Below are positions 17,610 to 26,639 of a DNA stretch of 64,000 nt, one piece after another. Location: the NCBI RefSeq assembly GCF_001939075.1, contig NZ_MPTA01000004.1, positions 1-64,000 of the forward strand, in the 5' to 3' direction. Source of the DNA: Paenisporosarcina indica. GTDB taxonomy: Bacteria > Bacillota > Bacilli > Bacillales_A > Planococcaceae. The notes below the pieces were generated by a model. That model had not been told where the DNA came from. It was given only the letters and a program-made list of their open reading frames with translations, and ran no database searches. Position numbers and translations under genes: made by a program. The number at the start of each line of letters is the position of its first letter. The first letter of the stretch is position 1.

Positions 17610-18989
17610 TTATTGAATTACATTCTCAAGCGCCATCCCTCGAGAGCCTTTTACTAAAATAAGTGATTTTGAAGAAGTATACGTTTTTAAAGTTTTTTTA
17701 ATCGCCTCATAATCCTGTTCTGTCCAGACTAAGTGAGTATCGTTCCATTGGTCTTTCAACTGATCGTATAACCACTTCATTCTCGGACCATATAAACAGA
17801 CTCCTGCAAAATCTTGAGGGCTCATCTGTTCAGCTAGATCTTCATGAAACGCCTTCTCATTCTCCCCAAGTTCTAGCATGTCACCGAGGACAAGCCATTT
17901 TTCTGGACGGATTGTCGTTTCCCGAGCAAATGTGATAGCGGCTTTCATGGATGTCGGAGCAGCGTTATATGCGTCGTTAATAAACAACGAGCCATTTGCC
18001 GCAGGAATGACTTGCATGCGCATATCTGTTAGGGACACCTGTTTTAATGATTCCTTGATTTGCGAATTCGTTAATCCCGCTTTTTGAGCAATTAATATGG
18101 CTACTAAAGCATTCTTCACTTGATGTTTCCCTAGTACAGGTATCGAAAAATGATCTTTAATCAATCCATTAACATCAAACTCACTGCCATTTTCTGTTGT
18201 TTGGACAGCTGAAGTATAGACGTCATTCGAACTACTAGTACCGAAGGAAATCGCACGCGTGGAAGTATGCGTTTTTTCGTTATTAAATTGATCAATTAAT
18301 GGATGTAGCAATGGTTCGTCTCCGTCATAAAACAAAGAACCATCCTCCTGCAGGCCAGAAACAATTTCAAACTTGGCTTTGGCAATTCCTTCTCGTGACC
18401 CTAAATCTTGCATATGGGCTTCACCAATGTTGGTAATGGCAACATAATGTGGTTTTGCTAAATTTGATAAGAACTCGATTTCTCCAAAGCCACTCATCCC
18501 CATTTCAAGAACCGCAAATTCGGTATCTTCATCTAACGATAAGATCGTGATAGGCAAACCAAGATTATTATTAAAGTTTCCTGCTGTTTTTTGAACTCGG
18601 AAGTAGGGAGTTAGGACACCTGCCACTAGATCTTTAGTAGATGTTTTGCCATTTGAACCCGTAATGCCAATAAACGTAGCATTATGTTCATTTCGATAAG
18701 TACGTGCCATTTGCTGTAAAGCTTTTTCGCTATCCTCCACCACTAATAAGGGCACATTTTGAGGAGGATTCGGTTCATCTCGTTGCCAAAGAGCGGCAGC
18801 CGCTCCTTTTTCAAAAGCTTGCGCAACATATTGGTGTCCATTTACTTTTTCACCTTTAAACGGAATAAATAAATCACCCGGTTCGATGGTTTTTGTATTA
18901 ATCGACACCCCTGTTACCATCACATCAAGTGTCGTTATAGGTGGTTCTAGTTGTAACCAATTAGCAATTGTCTGTAATGATTTTTCCAC
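17610..18989 (-). CDS. murF: UDP-N-acetylmuramoyl-tripeptide--D-Ala-D-Ala ligase
   Basis: 459 residues, usual for MurF. The Mur-ligase P-loop GITGSNGKTSTKDL is near residue 110, with NNNLGLPITIL and LEMGMSGFGEI after it and the central-domain ending KNALVAILIA. It adds D-Ala-D-Ala to the UDP-MurNAc tripeptide in the cytoplasm. It lies 12 nt downstream of ddl, which makes its substrate; the two are an operon. Confidence 0.97.
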   Translation of the reverse strand: MEKSLQTIANWLQLEPPITTLDVMVTGVSINTKTIEPGDLFIPFKGEKVNGHQYVAQAFEKGAAAALWQRDEPNPPQNVPLLVVEDSEKALQQMARTYRNEHNATFIGITGSNGKTSTKDLVAGVLTPYFRVQKTAGNFNNNLGLPITILSLDEDTEFAVLEMGMSGFGEIEFLSNLAKPHYVAITNIGEAHMQDLGSREGIAKAKFEIVSGLQEDGSLFYDGDEPLLHPLIDQFNNEKTHTSTRAISFGTSSSNDVYTSAVQTTENGSEFDVNGLIKDHFSIPVLGKHQVKNALVAILIAQKAGLTNSQIKESLKQVSLTDMRMQVIPAANGSLFINDAYNAAPTSMKAAITFARETTIRPEKWLVLGDMLELGENEKAFHEDLAEQMSPQDFAGVCLYGPRMKWLYDQLKDQWNDTHLVWTEQDYEAIKKTLKTYTSSKSLILVKGSRGMALENVIQ

Positions 18990-19001
18990 AAATATTCACA
19001 C

Positions 19002-20090
19002 TCAATCCATTGTATAGTGTAGTTGTTGTTTTTCTGCATGACGTTCAATTGCCAGTTGAATCAGCTGTTCAATTAACTCGGGGTAACTTACTCCTGTATG
19101 CTGCCACAGTAATGGGAACATGCTAGATGGAGTAAAACCAGGTAATGTGTTTACTTCGTTGATAAGCACTTCATCTTCATCTGTTACAAAGAAGTCTGCA
19201 CGTACTAGTCCTGAGCAATCCAATACTTTAAATGCTTTGATTGCGTCTACTTGTAGTGTAGCTTCAACTTGGTCTGAAACGTCTGCTGGGATAATCATAG
19301 CCGTGTTACCATCTTGGTACTTCGCTTGGTAATCATAAAAATCTTTCAACGGCTTAATTTCACCCGGTACTGAACACTTCGGAGAGTCGTTTCCAAGGAC
19401 ACCCACTTCGATTTCACGAGCTTTAACGCCTTGTTCAATGATGATTTTACGATCATATTTAAATGCAACATCTACTGCTTCAATCAACTGTTCACGATTA
19501 GCCGCTTTGCTGATACCGACACTTGATCCTAAATTCGCAGGTTTTACAAAAACTGGCCATGAAAGCTCATTTTCGATTTTTTGCGTCCAAGTTTCCTGAT
19601 CCTTCTGCCATTCTTTTCGAATGAAATGGACGTAAGGTACTTGTTTCAAACCAGCAACCGCAAAAAGCTGTTTCATGATAACTTTGTCCATGCCAGCTGA
19701 AGAAGCTAAGACACCGTTGCCAATGTACGGAAGATTTAATACTTCCAGCAATCCTTGAACTGTTCCATCTTCCCCATTCGGTCCATGAAGGAGCGGGAAA
19801 ATGACATCTAATGAATCTTCATTCGACGATTCTTGTTTGGAAGGCAAGAAGCTAGAAATATTATTTGGTAAACTTTGATTTGTTGCTTCACCATACTGAA
19901 GTTGTTCAATGGATTCTACTGGCGCCATTAATTGCGACCCTTTTCTCCATTCGCCTTCTTGTGTAATGTATATTGGATAAACTTTATACTCATCGAAATT
20001 TAATGCTTGTGTCACTGCGCGTGCTGTCGATAAAGACACTTCATGTTCAGCGGATTTCCCACCATATAATAAACCGATTTTCTTCTTCAT
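19002..20090 (-). CDS. ddl: D-alanine--D-alanine ligase
   Basis: 362 residues of an ATP-grasp ligase: [11 protein letters not shown] near the N-terminus, [12 protein letters not shown], the [11 protein letters not shown] loop and the metal/substrate end [16 protein letters not shown] 29-codon upstream extension exists, but GGAGGT five bases before ATG AAG AAG fixes the start at 20090. Co-transcribed with murF. Confidence 0.97.
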   Translation of the reverse strand: MKKKIGLLYGGKSAEHEVSLSTARAVTQALNFDEYKVYPIYITQEGEWRKGSQLMAPVESIEQLQYGEATNQSLPNNISSFLPSKQESSNEDSLDVIFPLLHGPNGEDGTVQGLLEVLNLPYIGNGVLASSAGMDKVIMKQLFAVAGLKQVPYVHFIRKEWQKDQETWTQKIENELSWPVFVKPANLGSSVGISKAANREQLIEAVDVAFKYDRKIIIEQGVKAREIEVGVLGNDSPKCSVPGEIKPLKDFYDYQAKYQDGNTAMIIPADVSDQVEATLQVDAIKAFKVLDCSGLVRADFFVTDEDEVLINEVNTLPGFTPSSMFPLLWQHTGVSYPELIEQLIQLAIERHAEKQQLHYTMD

Positions 20091-20156
20091 TAAAAGACCT
20101 CCACGTTTTGGATATTCATATTTTATCACGAACCTTGTTGACCTATGAACAGAAAT

Positions 20157-20197
20157 GAAAAAAACAATCCCTTGCACTCATCTTTGCAAGGGATTGT
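20157..20197 (-). terminator. terminator between the unknown gene and ddl
   Basis: A 13-bp perfect stem ACAATCCCTTGCA / TGCAAGGGATTGT followed by six T on the minus strand. Confidence 0.95.
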
Positions 20198-20199
20198 CG

Positions 20200-20955
20200 T
20201 TAAAAACGGATCGTTTCATCCGGGGTTTGTTTCACTACTGCAGTTAATTCGTCCCATATTTCATCAGCGAAAACCGTGTCTGGTAAAGAGCGGATTTCTA
20301 AAACATACGATGCTATTGATTTTTCAATTTTGCATAACGAAAGCAGGATCCCTTCCTTCAACAATGATTTATGTGCATTGAGTTGCTCCATTGTGAGTTC
20401 GGGATAAACTTCTTTTTGTTTACGACGCCAAAATGCAGTGCCTCTTTCTTTTTCACGTACTACTTGATTTAGTATATTAACGACTAAACGAAGTGAATCA
20501 TTTAGTTCGCGAAAATAAATTTTCGTCATACTTTCTTCTTCATTGGACAAGTACACAAAGTGATTTTGAAGTTGATGGTAAAACGGTGAGCGAATCGGTT
20601 CTTTTTTATGGCCAATATATAATAATTCAGCTTGTTCTTGGGGCGTTAACATATTAAGTCTGGGTTCATCCGCAAAATCAATCCATCTTATATCAGTAGG
20701 TTTGTCCATGAACTCTTTCGTAAAAGAAAGTACCTCTTCATCTGGAACAAACTCTAATTGGGTATGCATGTTAAAAGAACTGTCTTCATACTCATGCTTA
20801 AGCAATAACAAATTTTGCAAAGGTCCTGCACATTGTACAAATTGTTGCATAGTTAAACCACTGAACAATACGAATTGATCCGCTTCATTCATATGTATAT
20901 AAATATGGTGAAGAAAATCTTCAATATCACGTGCCTTTTTCACCACGATCATCAC
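20200..20955 (-). CDS. uncharacterised 251-residue protein
   Basis: I do not recognise the family. It has no signal peptide or membrane segment; it is acidic with many Glu/Gln and aromatic residues, and a helix-rich C-terminal half. Codon usage looks native. It is divergent from rodA and is cut off from ddl by a strong terminator, so it is a single-gene unit. The start could be the GTG at 20955 or the following ATG; a GTG four codons in also has a ribosome site. Confidence 0.75.
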   Translation of the reverse strand: MMIVVKKARDIEDFLHHIYIHMNEADQFVLFSGLTMQQFVQCAGPLQNLLLLKHEYEDSSFNMHTQLEFVPDEEVLSFTKEFMDKPTDIRWIDFADEPRLNMLTPQEQAELLYIGHKKEPIRSPFYHQLQNHFVYLSNEEESMTKIYFRELNDSLRLVVNILNQVVREKERGTAFWRRKQKEVYPELTMEQLNAHKSLLKEGILLSLCKIEKSIASYVLEIRSLPDTVFADEIWDELTAVVKQTPDETIRF

Positions 20956-21103
20956 TCCATTTCCTCTCTCATTATAATCTCACTTTATGTAGAAAGAAAC
21001 ATTTGAGCGTGTCTTACGTCATTACATACTGCACAAGCTTTTGTGTAACATTTACGTTATAATAAATTGGCTGTAACTTCAAATTAGAATTTAGGTGACA
21101 ATT

Positions 21104-22291
21104 ATGGAAAATAACAAAGGGTTCGCGGATCGTTTTGACTGGACGCTAGCTTTTATCATATTACTACTTTTTATCGTTAGCTTGTTTGCAATTTCATCTG
21201 CACAAACATCCGGACAATATTTAATAAACTTTATTCCAAAACAAACTTTTTGGTATTTAGTTGGAGCCATTATCATTGGACTTGCCATGTTTTTTGAGCC
21301 AGAACAATATAAAAAGATGGCTTGGATTCTATACGGTGGCGGTATATTTCTTTTACTATTATTGATTTTCATGCCGGAGGGTCAAGGTCAAATTGGACAA
21401 CTTCGTAATAATGCAAAAAGCTGGTATCACTTACCTGGACTTGGGAGTATTCAGCCCTCCGAGTTTATGAAAACCTTTTTCATTTTAGCGATGGCCCGCA
21501 TGATTAGTAAACATCATGAAAAATTCCCATTAAAATCGATGAAAACAGATTTAATATTACTTGGTAAAATTGCACTCACAATGCTTGTACCCCTTCTCTT
21601 TATTATGAAGCAACCCGATTTAGGGACATCACTCGTTTTCATCGCGATTACTGCCGCACTCATGCTTGTTGGTGGGATTACATGGAAGCTAATTGTGCCT
21701 TTATTTGCAGGTACCGCTATTATGGGCGGCACATTACTTTGGATGGCAGTCTACATGCAAGATTTTCTCTCGAACACATTCGGTTTTAAGGCCTACCAAA
21801 ATGCTCGTGTCTATTCATGGCTTGATCCATACTCATATGCAACTGCTGAAGGGTATAACTTAATTAATGCCATGACGGCCATTGGATCTGGAGAAATTAC
21901 AGGGAAAGGGTACCAAGGTCGACAGGTCTATGTGCCTGAAAATCATACTGACTTTATTTTCACTGTAATTGGTGAAGAATATGGCTTTATTGGGGCTAGT
22001 ATAGTCATCAGTTTATTTTTCTTACTGATTTACCATTTAACAAAAATCACATTGCAGCTAAAAGATCCGTTTAGTACGTATGTATGTGCTGGCATAATCG
22101 CCATGATTACATTCCATGTTTTCCAAAATATTGGGATGACCATTCAATTATTACCAATTACTGGTATCCCTCTACCTTTTATTAGTTATGGAGGAAGTTC
22201 GCTTATGGGGAATATGCTTGCACTTGGATTGGTGTTCAGCATGAAGTTCCATCATCGTACTTACATGTTTGGCTCTCATAGTGATGATTAA
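21104..22291 (+). CDS. rodA: RodA, SEDS-family peptidoglycan glycosyltransferase
   Basis: 395 residues with about ten membrane segments. SEDS signatures are present: LPGLGSIQPSEFMK, AEGYNLINAMTAIGSGEITGKG and the end GIPLPFISYGGSSLM. SEDS proteins polymerise lipid II; RodA works with a class B PBP in side-wall elongation. An upstream GTG lies inside the TTAGGTG ribosome site, so ATG at 21104 is used. FtsW/SpoVE cannot be fully excluded, but length and ddl linkage favour RodA. Confidence 0.88.
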   Translation: MENNKGFADRFDWTLAFIILLLFIVSLFAISSAQTSGQYLINFIPKQTFWYLVGAIIIGLAMFFEPEQYKKMAWILYGGGIFLLLLLIFMPEGQGQIGQLRNNAKSWYHLPGLGSIQPSEFMKTFFILAMARMISKHHEKFPLKSMKTDLILLGKIALTMLVPLLFIMKQPDLGTSLVFIAITAALMLVGGITWKLIVPLFAGTAIMGGTLLWMAVYMQDFLSNTFGFKAYQNARVYSWLDPYSYATAEGYNLINAMTAIGSGEITGKGYQGRQVYVPENHTDFIFTVIGEEYGFIGASIVISLFFLLIYHLTKITLQLKDPFSTYVCAGIIAMITFHVFQNIGMTIQLLPITGIPLPFISYGGSSLMGNMLALGLVFSMKFHHRTYMFGSHSDD

Positions 22292-22293
22292 CA

Positions 22294-22326
22294 AAGATTA
22301 CGCAGGCTGCTGCGTAATCTTTTTTT
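22294..22326 (+). terminator. rodA terminator
   Basis: AAGATTACGCAG / CTGCGTAATCTT stem with a 4-nt loop, then TTTTTT. Confidence 0.95.
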
Positions 22327-22940
22327 GCGAATGCCGTTTGGATTTCATTAGAAAAAGTGCAAAGTGCGTTCGGTCCTTTAGTAAATTTATATTGGAGGGT
22401 AATACTGAATCGTGAAGGGTTGCAAATCGCTTTGGACTTCTTATTGCTGCACCATGGTCTAAGAATAAAGAGATGGGGGCAAATTAAATTAGTTTTGTTT
22501 TCCGCTACGTTACTGTTAAAGGAACATGGCTATTTGTATTCTTTCCATTTATTTTGATTTCTACCCGTTCATCCAATTTATTCCACATGAAAAAGTCCTT
22601 TCAATCTAAACAAGCACAAGCAAGCCCCCCCTCGATAAAATCCCGGGAAGACTCGTTAGTTATTTGTATACATCGTACTGAATCAGATGGTATCAATATG
22701 TCTAGGCAGAAACAGCGTAGGCACCTTTCACATGGTAGCCAGAGTAAGAAGACTGGCAATGATTTTCTGCCTTGCTTTCTCGTGGGAGGCATCCACAAAT
22801 CGCAGACGCGTGATTATAGGGAATACTTAGTCCAGTCTATAATGATGTACTTTTTCAGTAGCCTCTATTAAGGGCAGCACAAGCTTTGAACACTGAATTC
22901 TTGGAAGTCACAAATTTTGTACTTTCTTATATTATCTAAA
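22327..22940. other. gene-free stretch carrying dispersed repeats
   Basis: No supported gene. It holds a 28-nt motif shared with 59477-59504 (22445-22472) and the repeat copy at 22647-22865. A 105-codon open frame across the repeat lacks a ribosome site and is judged spurious. Confidence 0.6.
22647..22865 (+). repeat. dispersed repeat family A, copy 1
   Basis: About 219 nt that aligns, with indels, to the reverse complement of 34737-34923. Shared blocks include TATACA.cGTACTGA, CTAGGCAGAA, GTAGGCACCTTTCA, TGGTAGCCAGAG, GGGAATACTTAGTC and the end ACTTTTTCAGTAGCCTC. This copy has a longer middle part. Confidence 0.8.
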
Positions 22941-22975
22941 AAAGCGATCCAAAAGAGGGACTTTTGGATCGCTTT
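22941..22975. terminator. bidirectional terminator
   Basis: A 15-bp stem AAAGCGATCCAAAAG / CTTTTGGATCGCTTT with T-runs on both strands. On the minus strand it ends the 45-residue gene at 23004-23141. Confidence 0.93.
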
Positions 22976-23003
22976 TTAGCTTATGTAAATTCTTTGATGA
23001 TGA

Positions 23004-23141
23004 TTATCCTTGGGATTGAGGAGTTTGAGAGGGTGGTGCAAGTGCTTTTAACATTTCGAGACGAGATTTTGTCATCGTAACTGTTACACCTAACTTCGAC
23101 AAATTCGAAACGATTTTTTTCAAATCTACTTCTTTCGTCAT
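23004..23141 (-). CDS. small 45-residue protein
   Basis: ATG ACG AAA ... GGA TAA encodes a 45-residue peptide beginning MTKEVDLKKIVSNLSKLG and ending in a Pro/Gln/Ser-rich tail. GAGGTGG lies five bases before the ATG and a strong terminator follows. The N-terminal part looks like an amphipathic helix. I do not recognise the family. Ribosome site, terminator and codon use support a real gene. Confidence 0.72.
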   Translation of the reverse strand: MTKEVDLKKIVSNLSKLGVTVTMTKSRLEMLKALAPPSQTPQSQG

Positions 23142-23413
23142 ACCGTCCACCTCATCTTTCCTATAATATTGGAACGAATTCATTAACTAAAAGTTTCAAC
23201 AATCATGTAAAAAAATTGACTTATTTTATTTTTTATACTATACCCATAGCATACCACTTTTTAGTGCTTTTAAATCTTTCAATTTTGTTACATATTTTAT
23301 TTAAATGTAAATCATACTAACGAAACTAAAAGCGTGTTTGAAAAGAATTTCATAAGAGGCAAGTAGCTATTTTGTGCAGACTTTTTAAACAAACTTTAAA
23401 AGGAGGATTTTGT

Positions 23414-23827
23414 GTGAAGATCAAAGACATCATGTCCCGAGATATTGTAACTTGTACACCAACCGATTTAATATCGGAAATTGCCCAAAGTATGCGGGCA
23501 TTGGATATCGGATGTATGCCAGTCGTTGATGGTCCCCGTGTGATAGGTATGATCACTGACCGTGATATCGTGACAAGATCTGTTGCAAAAGATGGGCAAA
23601 AGTATGTAAAAGACGTGATGTCTCATGAAGTAATTTCTGTTGGTCCTGAAACCTCTACAGATGAAGCCGCTGCAATCATGGCTCAACATCGTATACGCAG
23701 ATTGCCAGTCATTAAAAATGAAGGGCTTGTTGGCTTTGTGGCTATTGCCGATTTATCCGTCCCAAGCGAAACACTCCATGAAGCTTCTCAAGCTCTACAT
23801 GAAATTTCCGAGCCAAGACACACGTAA
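23414..23827 (+). CDS. CBS-pair domain protein
   Basis: 137 residues made of two CBS motifs: IMSRDIVTCTPTDLISEIAQ with GCMPVVDG, then VMSHEVISVGPETSTDEAAA with RRLPVIKNE. CBS pairs bind adenosyl nucleotides and usually sense energy state; it resembles B. subtilis YhcV. Start is GTG eight bases after AGGAGG; the longer frame upstream lacks support. Two terminators follow. Confidence 0.88.
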   Translation: MKIKDIMSRDIVTCTPTDLISEIAQSMRALDIGCMPVVDGPRVIGMITDRDIVTRSVAKDGQKYVKDVMSHEVISVGPETSTDEAAAIMAQHRIRRLPVIKNEGLVGFVAIADLSVPSETLHEASQALHEISEPRHT

Positions 23828-23832
23828 TACAC

Positions 23833-23862
23833 TCCCCAAACTTTTTTAAGTTTGGGGTTTTT
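23833..23862 (+). terminator. terminator after CBS gene
   Basis: CCCCAAACTT / AAGTTTGGGG stem then TTTTT. Confidence 0.92.
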
Positions 23863-23912
23863 AATTTGATTTTCATTTTAGTCACGTTTATCGCACAAAT
23901 CATATCATCTCT

Positions 23913-23941
23913 CCGCAAGTTCTTTGGACTTGCGGTGTTTT
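23913..23941 (+). terminator. second terminator before MFS gene
   Basis: CCGCAAGT / ACTTGCGG stem followed by TGTTTTT. It would back up the terminator 50 nt upstream. Confidence 0.8.
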
Positions 23942-24022
23942 TAAGTTCCTTTGTTGTTTGTATACTTATTTACTAGTAAAATGAACTATACGTAATGAGT
24001 TTAGAAAGCAGGTTCTTTAAGT

Positions 24023-25198
24023 ATGAAGAAAGCCATTTTATTATTAATGTCGGTACAGTTTTTTGTGTATTTAGGTTTTGGCATTATCATTCCGATTTTG
24101 CCGGAGGTAATACTAGAACAAGGTTTGAGTGAAGTTCATGTTGGTGGATTATTGACGATTTATGCCCTAGCTTCCTTCTTTACTGCTCCATTGTGGGGGG
24201 CTTTATCAGATCGAACAGGTAGAAAGAAATTAATTTTAATTGGTCTCTTTGGGTTCAGTATGAGTTTTGTGATATTCGCGAGTTTTATTGATGTGCTACC
24301 GATGTTATACATATCACGTATTGTTGGTGGAATTTTCTCTGGTGCGTTGTATACAGCTGTCACTGGCTTCGTTGCTGACATGACCACTGAAGAAGAGCGA
24401 AACAAATACATGGGGTTACTTGGTATGTCGATTGGATTAGGTTTTATTTTTGGACCAGCAATCGGAGGGTTACTTGGAGCTCACAGTTTGCAGCTTCCTT
24501 TTGTTGCATCTGCCCTCCTTCTTTTTGCACTGCTGATCTATGCAAGCGTTATTCTGAAAGAACCTGAACGACGAGGTCAAGCGAAAAAACGAACGATTGT
24601 CCCTCAAGGTGCGAAAGAGTTCTGGAAATATCGCGTTCGTTACTTATTCCTTTTTTCTTTTATGGTTACTTTCCTGCTGGCTGGACTTGAATCAACTTTC
24701 CAATTGTTTCAGATTGATAAGATTGACATCACGCCGCTTCAGCTCGGTTATTTATTCATGGCAAGTGGGTTAGTTGATGCAATAATACAAGGTGGCGTTG
24801 TTCGAAGAATTAAGAACGGTCAAGAAACAAAATGGATTATAGGTGCTCAGATAGTAACAGCAATCGGCCTATTCTTATTGCTTTTTACAGGCAGTCTACT
24901 GTGGGCTGGGTTTGCACTAAGTGTCTTTACAGCTGGAAATGCATTGGCTCGAACTGCATTAGTTTCACTTACAACGAAAGAATCTGGCGGAATGTTTGGG
25001 ACCGCTGCCGGGATGACATACTCGATGGATAATATGGGACGCATAATCGGACCACTACTGTTTACATGGATATTCACGGTTCAACCAGACAAAGTCTATA
25101 TTCTGTCCTCCATACTCGCTATTCTATCGATTGGCTTGATTATTCTTTTCCGCAAATCGAATAAGAAATTAACAAACGAAAGTCCAGCTGTCTCTTAA
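24023..25198 (+). CDS. MFS drug:H+ antiporter family transporter
   Basis: 391 residues with 12 predicted membrane helices (DHA1-type). Motif A GALSDRTGRKK follows TM2, and motif C GLGFIFGPAIGGLLG in TM5 marks antiporters. It is closest in style to Bmr/NorA/tetracycline-type exporters; the substrate cannot be read from the sequence. It is a single-gene unit ending in a hairpin. Confidence 0.85.
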   Translation: MKKAILLLMSVQFFVYLGFGIIIPILPEVILEQGLSEVHVGGLLTIYALASFFTAPLWGALSDRTGRKKLILIGLFGFSMSFVIFASFIDVLPMLYISRIVGGIFSGALYTAVTGFVADMTTEEERNKYMGLLGMSIGLGFIFGPAIGGLLGAHSLQLPFVASALLLFALLIYASVILKEPERRGQAKKRTIVPQGAKEFWKYRVRYLFLFSFMVTFLLAGLESTFQLFQIDKIDITPLQLGYLFMASGLVDAIIQGGVVRRIKNGQETKWIIGAQIVTAIGLFLLLFTGSLLWAGFALSVFTAGNALARTALVSLTTKESGGMFGTAAGMTYSMDNMGRIIGPLLFTWIFTVQPDKVYILSSILAILSIGLIILFRKSNKKLTNESPAVS

Positions 25199-25219
25199 GA
25201 GGAGGTACTGGACTTTTTT
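25181..25219 (+). terminator. terminator after MFS gene
   Basis: AGTCCAG / CTGGACT stem with a 20-nt loop spanning the stop codon, followed by TTTTTT. It lies between two convergent genes. Confidence 0.8.
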
Positions 25220-25220
25220 C

Positions 25221-26525
25221 TTATGAAGTGACAGTTTCTATCGTTTCAACTGAAGGTTTTTTCTCCCCCAGCTCCGGATGTGCTTGCTTCATGATTGAAG
25301 GACGAAGCATATAAAGGACTGCAATTATCAAGAGCGAACTTGAACCTAGCAATACCCATTGTGCTGGAATAATGTCGTAAAGGAATCCGAAAATAACCAT
25401 CCCTAGTGGCATTAAAGCCATCGCCATTGTTTCTAGGATTCCAAATACTCGACCTCTGTATTCTTCATCAATACGCTTTTGCATTAATACTCCTATTGGG
25501 GTATTTACAAATATCATCGTTACACCAAATGCAAACATCAGCACAAAATAGAAACTGATAATACCAAAATAGGAAAACGTGACGAGTAAAGGTAAAGCGA
25601 CTGCTGCCATGATAATACCCATGATAAAAATTCCTCTTTTGGAAGTCACCAATGGATATTTCAAATCCTTTCGCATGGAGAAGTAGATAGATGCTCCAAG
25701 CATTCCCACGGAGAGAGCACCCTCTGTCAGTCCAAAGTGAGTAGATTCTACGTTTAATTTTTCAACGAGAATATAGGAAAATCCAATTTGAAATGCACCA
25801 AAGCAAAAGTTAATGACTAAAGCAACCCATACAATCACCGTTAATATACGATGTTGTTTCAGATACTGAATACCCGCTTTAATACTCTGGAACATGGTTT
25901 CTTTTGTTTCTTCTAAAACTTCTTCCGTTTTCTTCGTGAATAACTTAAAATCCATTGTCGCTTCGAGCACCACCGCAACAGCGTAACCGATGATATGGAT
26001 GACGAGGAAAGTGGGCATCGAGACTAAACCAAATAATAATCCGCCTACTGCTGGCCCTCCGATGGTCGCGATGGAAATCGACATCTGATTAAATGACATG
26101 GCTTTTTGAATACGTTCTTCATTAACCAAGTTTGCAATGGATGAACTGAACGTCACTCCTGAAAAAAGGGAAGTTATCGAAAGGACACACGTGGTAATGT
26201 AAATGGCTACAAGTGACAAACCCAAACTTATGCTGACTGTCAATAATCCACTCACTGCCAAAACGCTACATATTTGTGCAAGTATCACAATTTTCTTTTT
26301 CGAATACTTATCAGCCGCATACCCTGCAAATGGGGCCAGTAATGCTCTAGGCAGAATACTACAAATCATGTTGGTAGCAAAACTTGTAGCCGATCCTGTG
26401 ATTGACAAGATATAAAAACTAATACCGAACGAATAAACACTAGCCCCAAATGTCGAAATCAATTTACTGATTGTAAATGTCCAAAGATGATACGTGGCTT
26501 TTCTTAACTTCAACGTCATATCCAC
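25221..26525 (-). CDS. MFS transporter of the macrolide-efflux/enterobactin-exporter type
   Basis: About 434 residues, 12 membrane helices with a central cytoplasmic loop and the late motif DEEYRGRVFGILETMAMALMPLG typical of the MefA/EntS-like (MFS_3) group. Start is GTG seven bases after AGAGGAAA; ATG lies two codons later. Two near-identical palindromes between it and the divergent XRE/TPR regulator suggest direct control by that regulator. Confidence 0.83.
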   Translation of the reverse strand: MDMTLKLRKATYHLWTFTISKLISTFGASVYSFGISFYILSITGSATSFATNMICSILPRALLAPFAGYAADKYSKKKIVILAQICSVLAVSGLLTVSISLGLSLVAIYITTCVLSITSLFSGVTFSSSIANLVNEERIQKAMSFNQMSISIATIGGPAVGGLLFGLVSMPTFLVIHIIGYAVAVVLEATMDFKLFTKKTEEVLEETKETMFQSIKAGIQYLKQHRILTVIVWVALVINFCFGAFQIGFSYILVEKLNVESTHFGLTEGALSVGMLGASIYFSMRKDLKYPLVTSKRGIFIMGIIMAAVALPLLVTFSYFGIISFYFVLMFAFGVTMIFVNTPIGVLMQKRIDEEYRGRVFGILETMAMALMPLGMVIFGFLYDIIPAQWVLLGSSSLLIIAVLYMLRPSIMKQAHPELGEKKPSVETIETVTS

Positions 26526-26543
26526 AAAATTTCCTCTTTTCAG

Positions 26544-26566
26544 TTTGTTTAATTTAATTAAACAAA
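26544..26566. promoter_or_regulatory. palindromic operator 1 (perfect 23 bp)
   Basis: The core is GTTTAATTTAATTAAAC; extended by three bases on each side, both arms are perfect reverse complements around T26555. It lies about 20 bp before the MFS start. Likely bound by the divergently encoded XRE regulator. Confidence 0.7.
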
Positions 26567-26600
26567 TAATAACACGCAAGCACTTCCCTCGCAAGCGAAA

Positions 26601-26617
26601 GTTTAATATAATTAAAC
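26601..26617. promoter_or_regulatory. palindromic operator 2
   Basis: GTTTAATATAATTAAAC differs from the core of operator 1 at one base; centres are 54 bp apart. It is 22 bp before the regulator's TTG start, suggesting autoregulation. Confidence 0.7.
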
Positions 26618-26639
26618 AAAAGAAATGGAGCGATGAGCT

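Noticed and set aside
22554-22871. 105-codon plus-strand open frame
   Set aside because: It runs through repeat A and has no ribosome site; similarity to copy 2 is at nucleotide level with indels that shift the frame.
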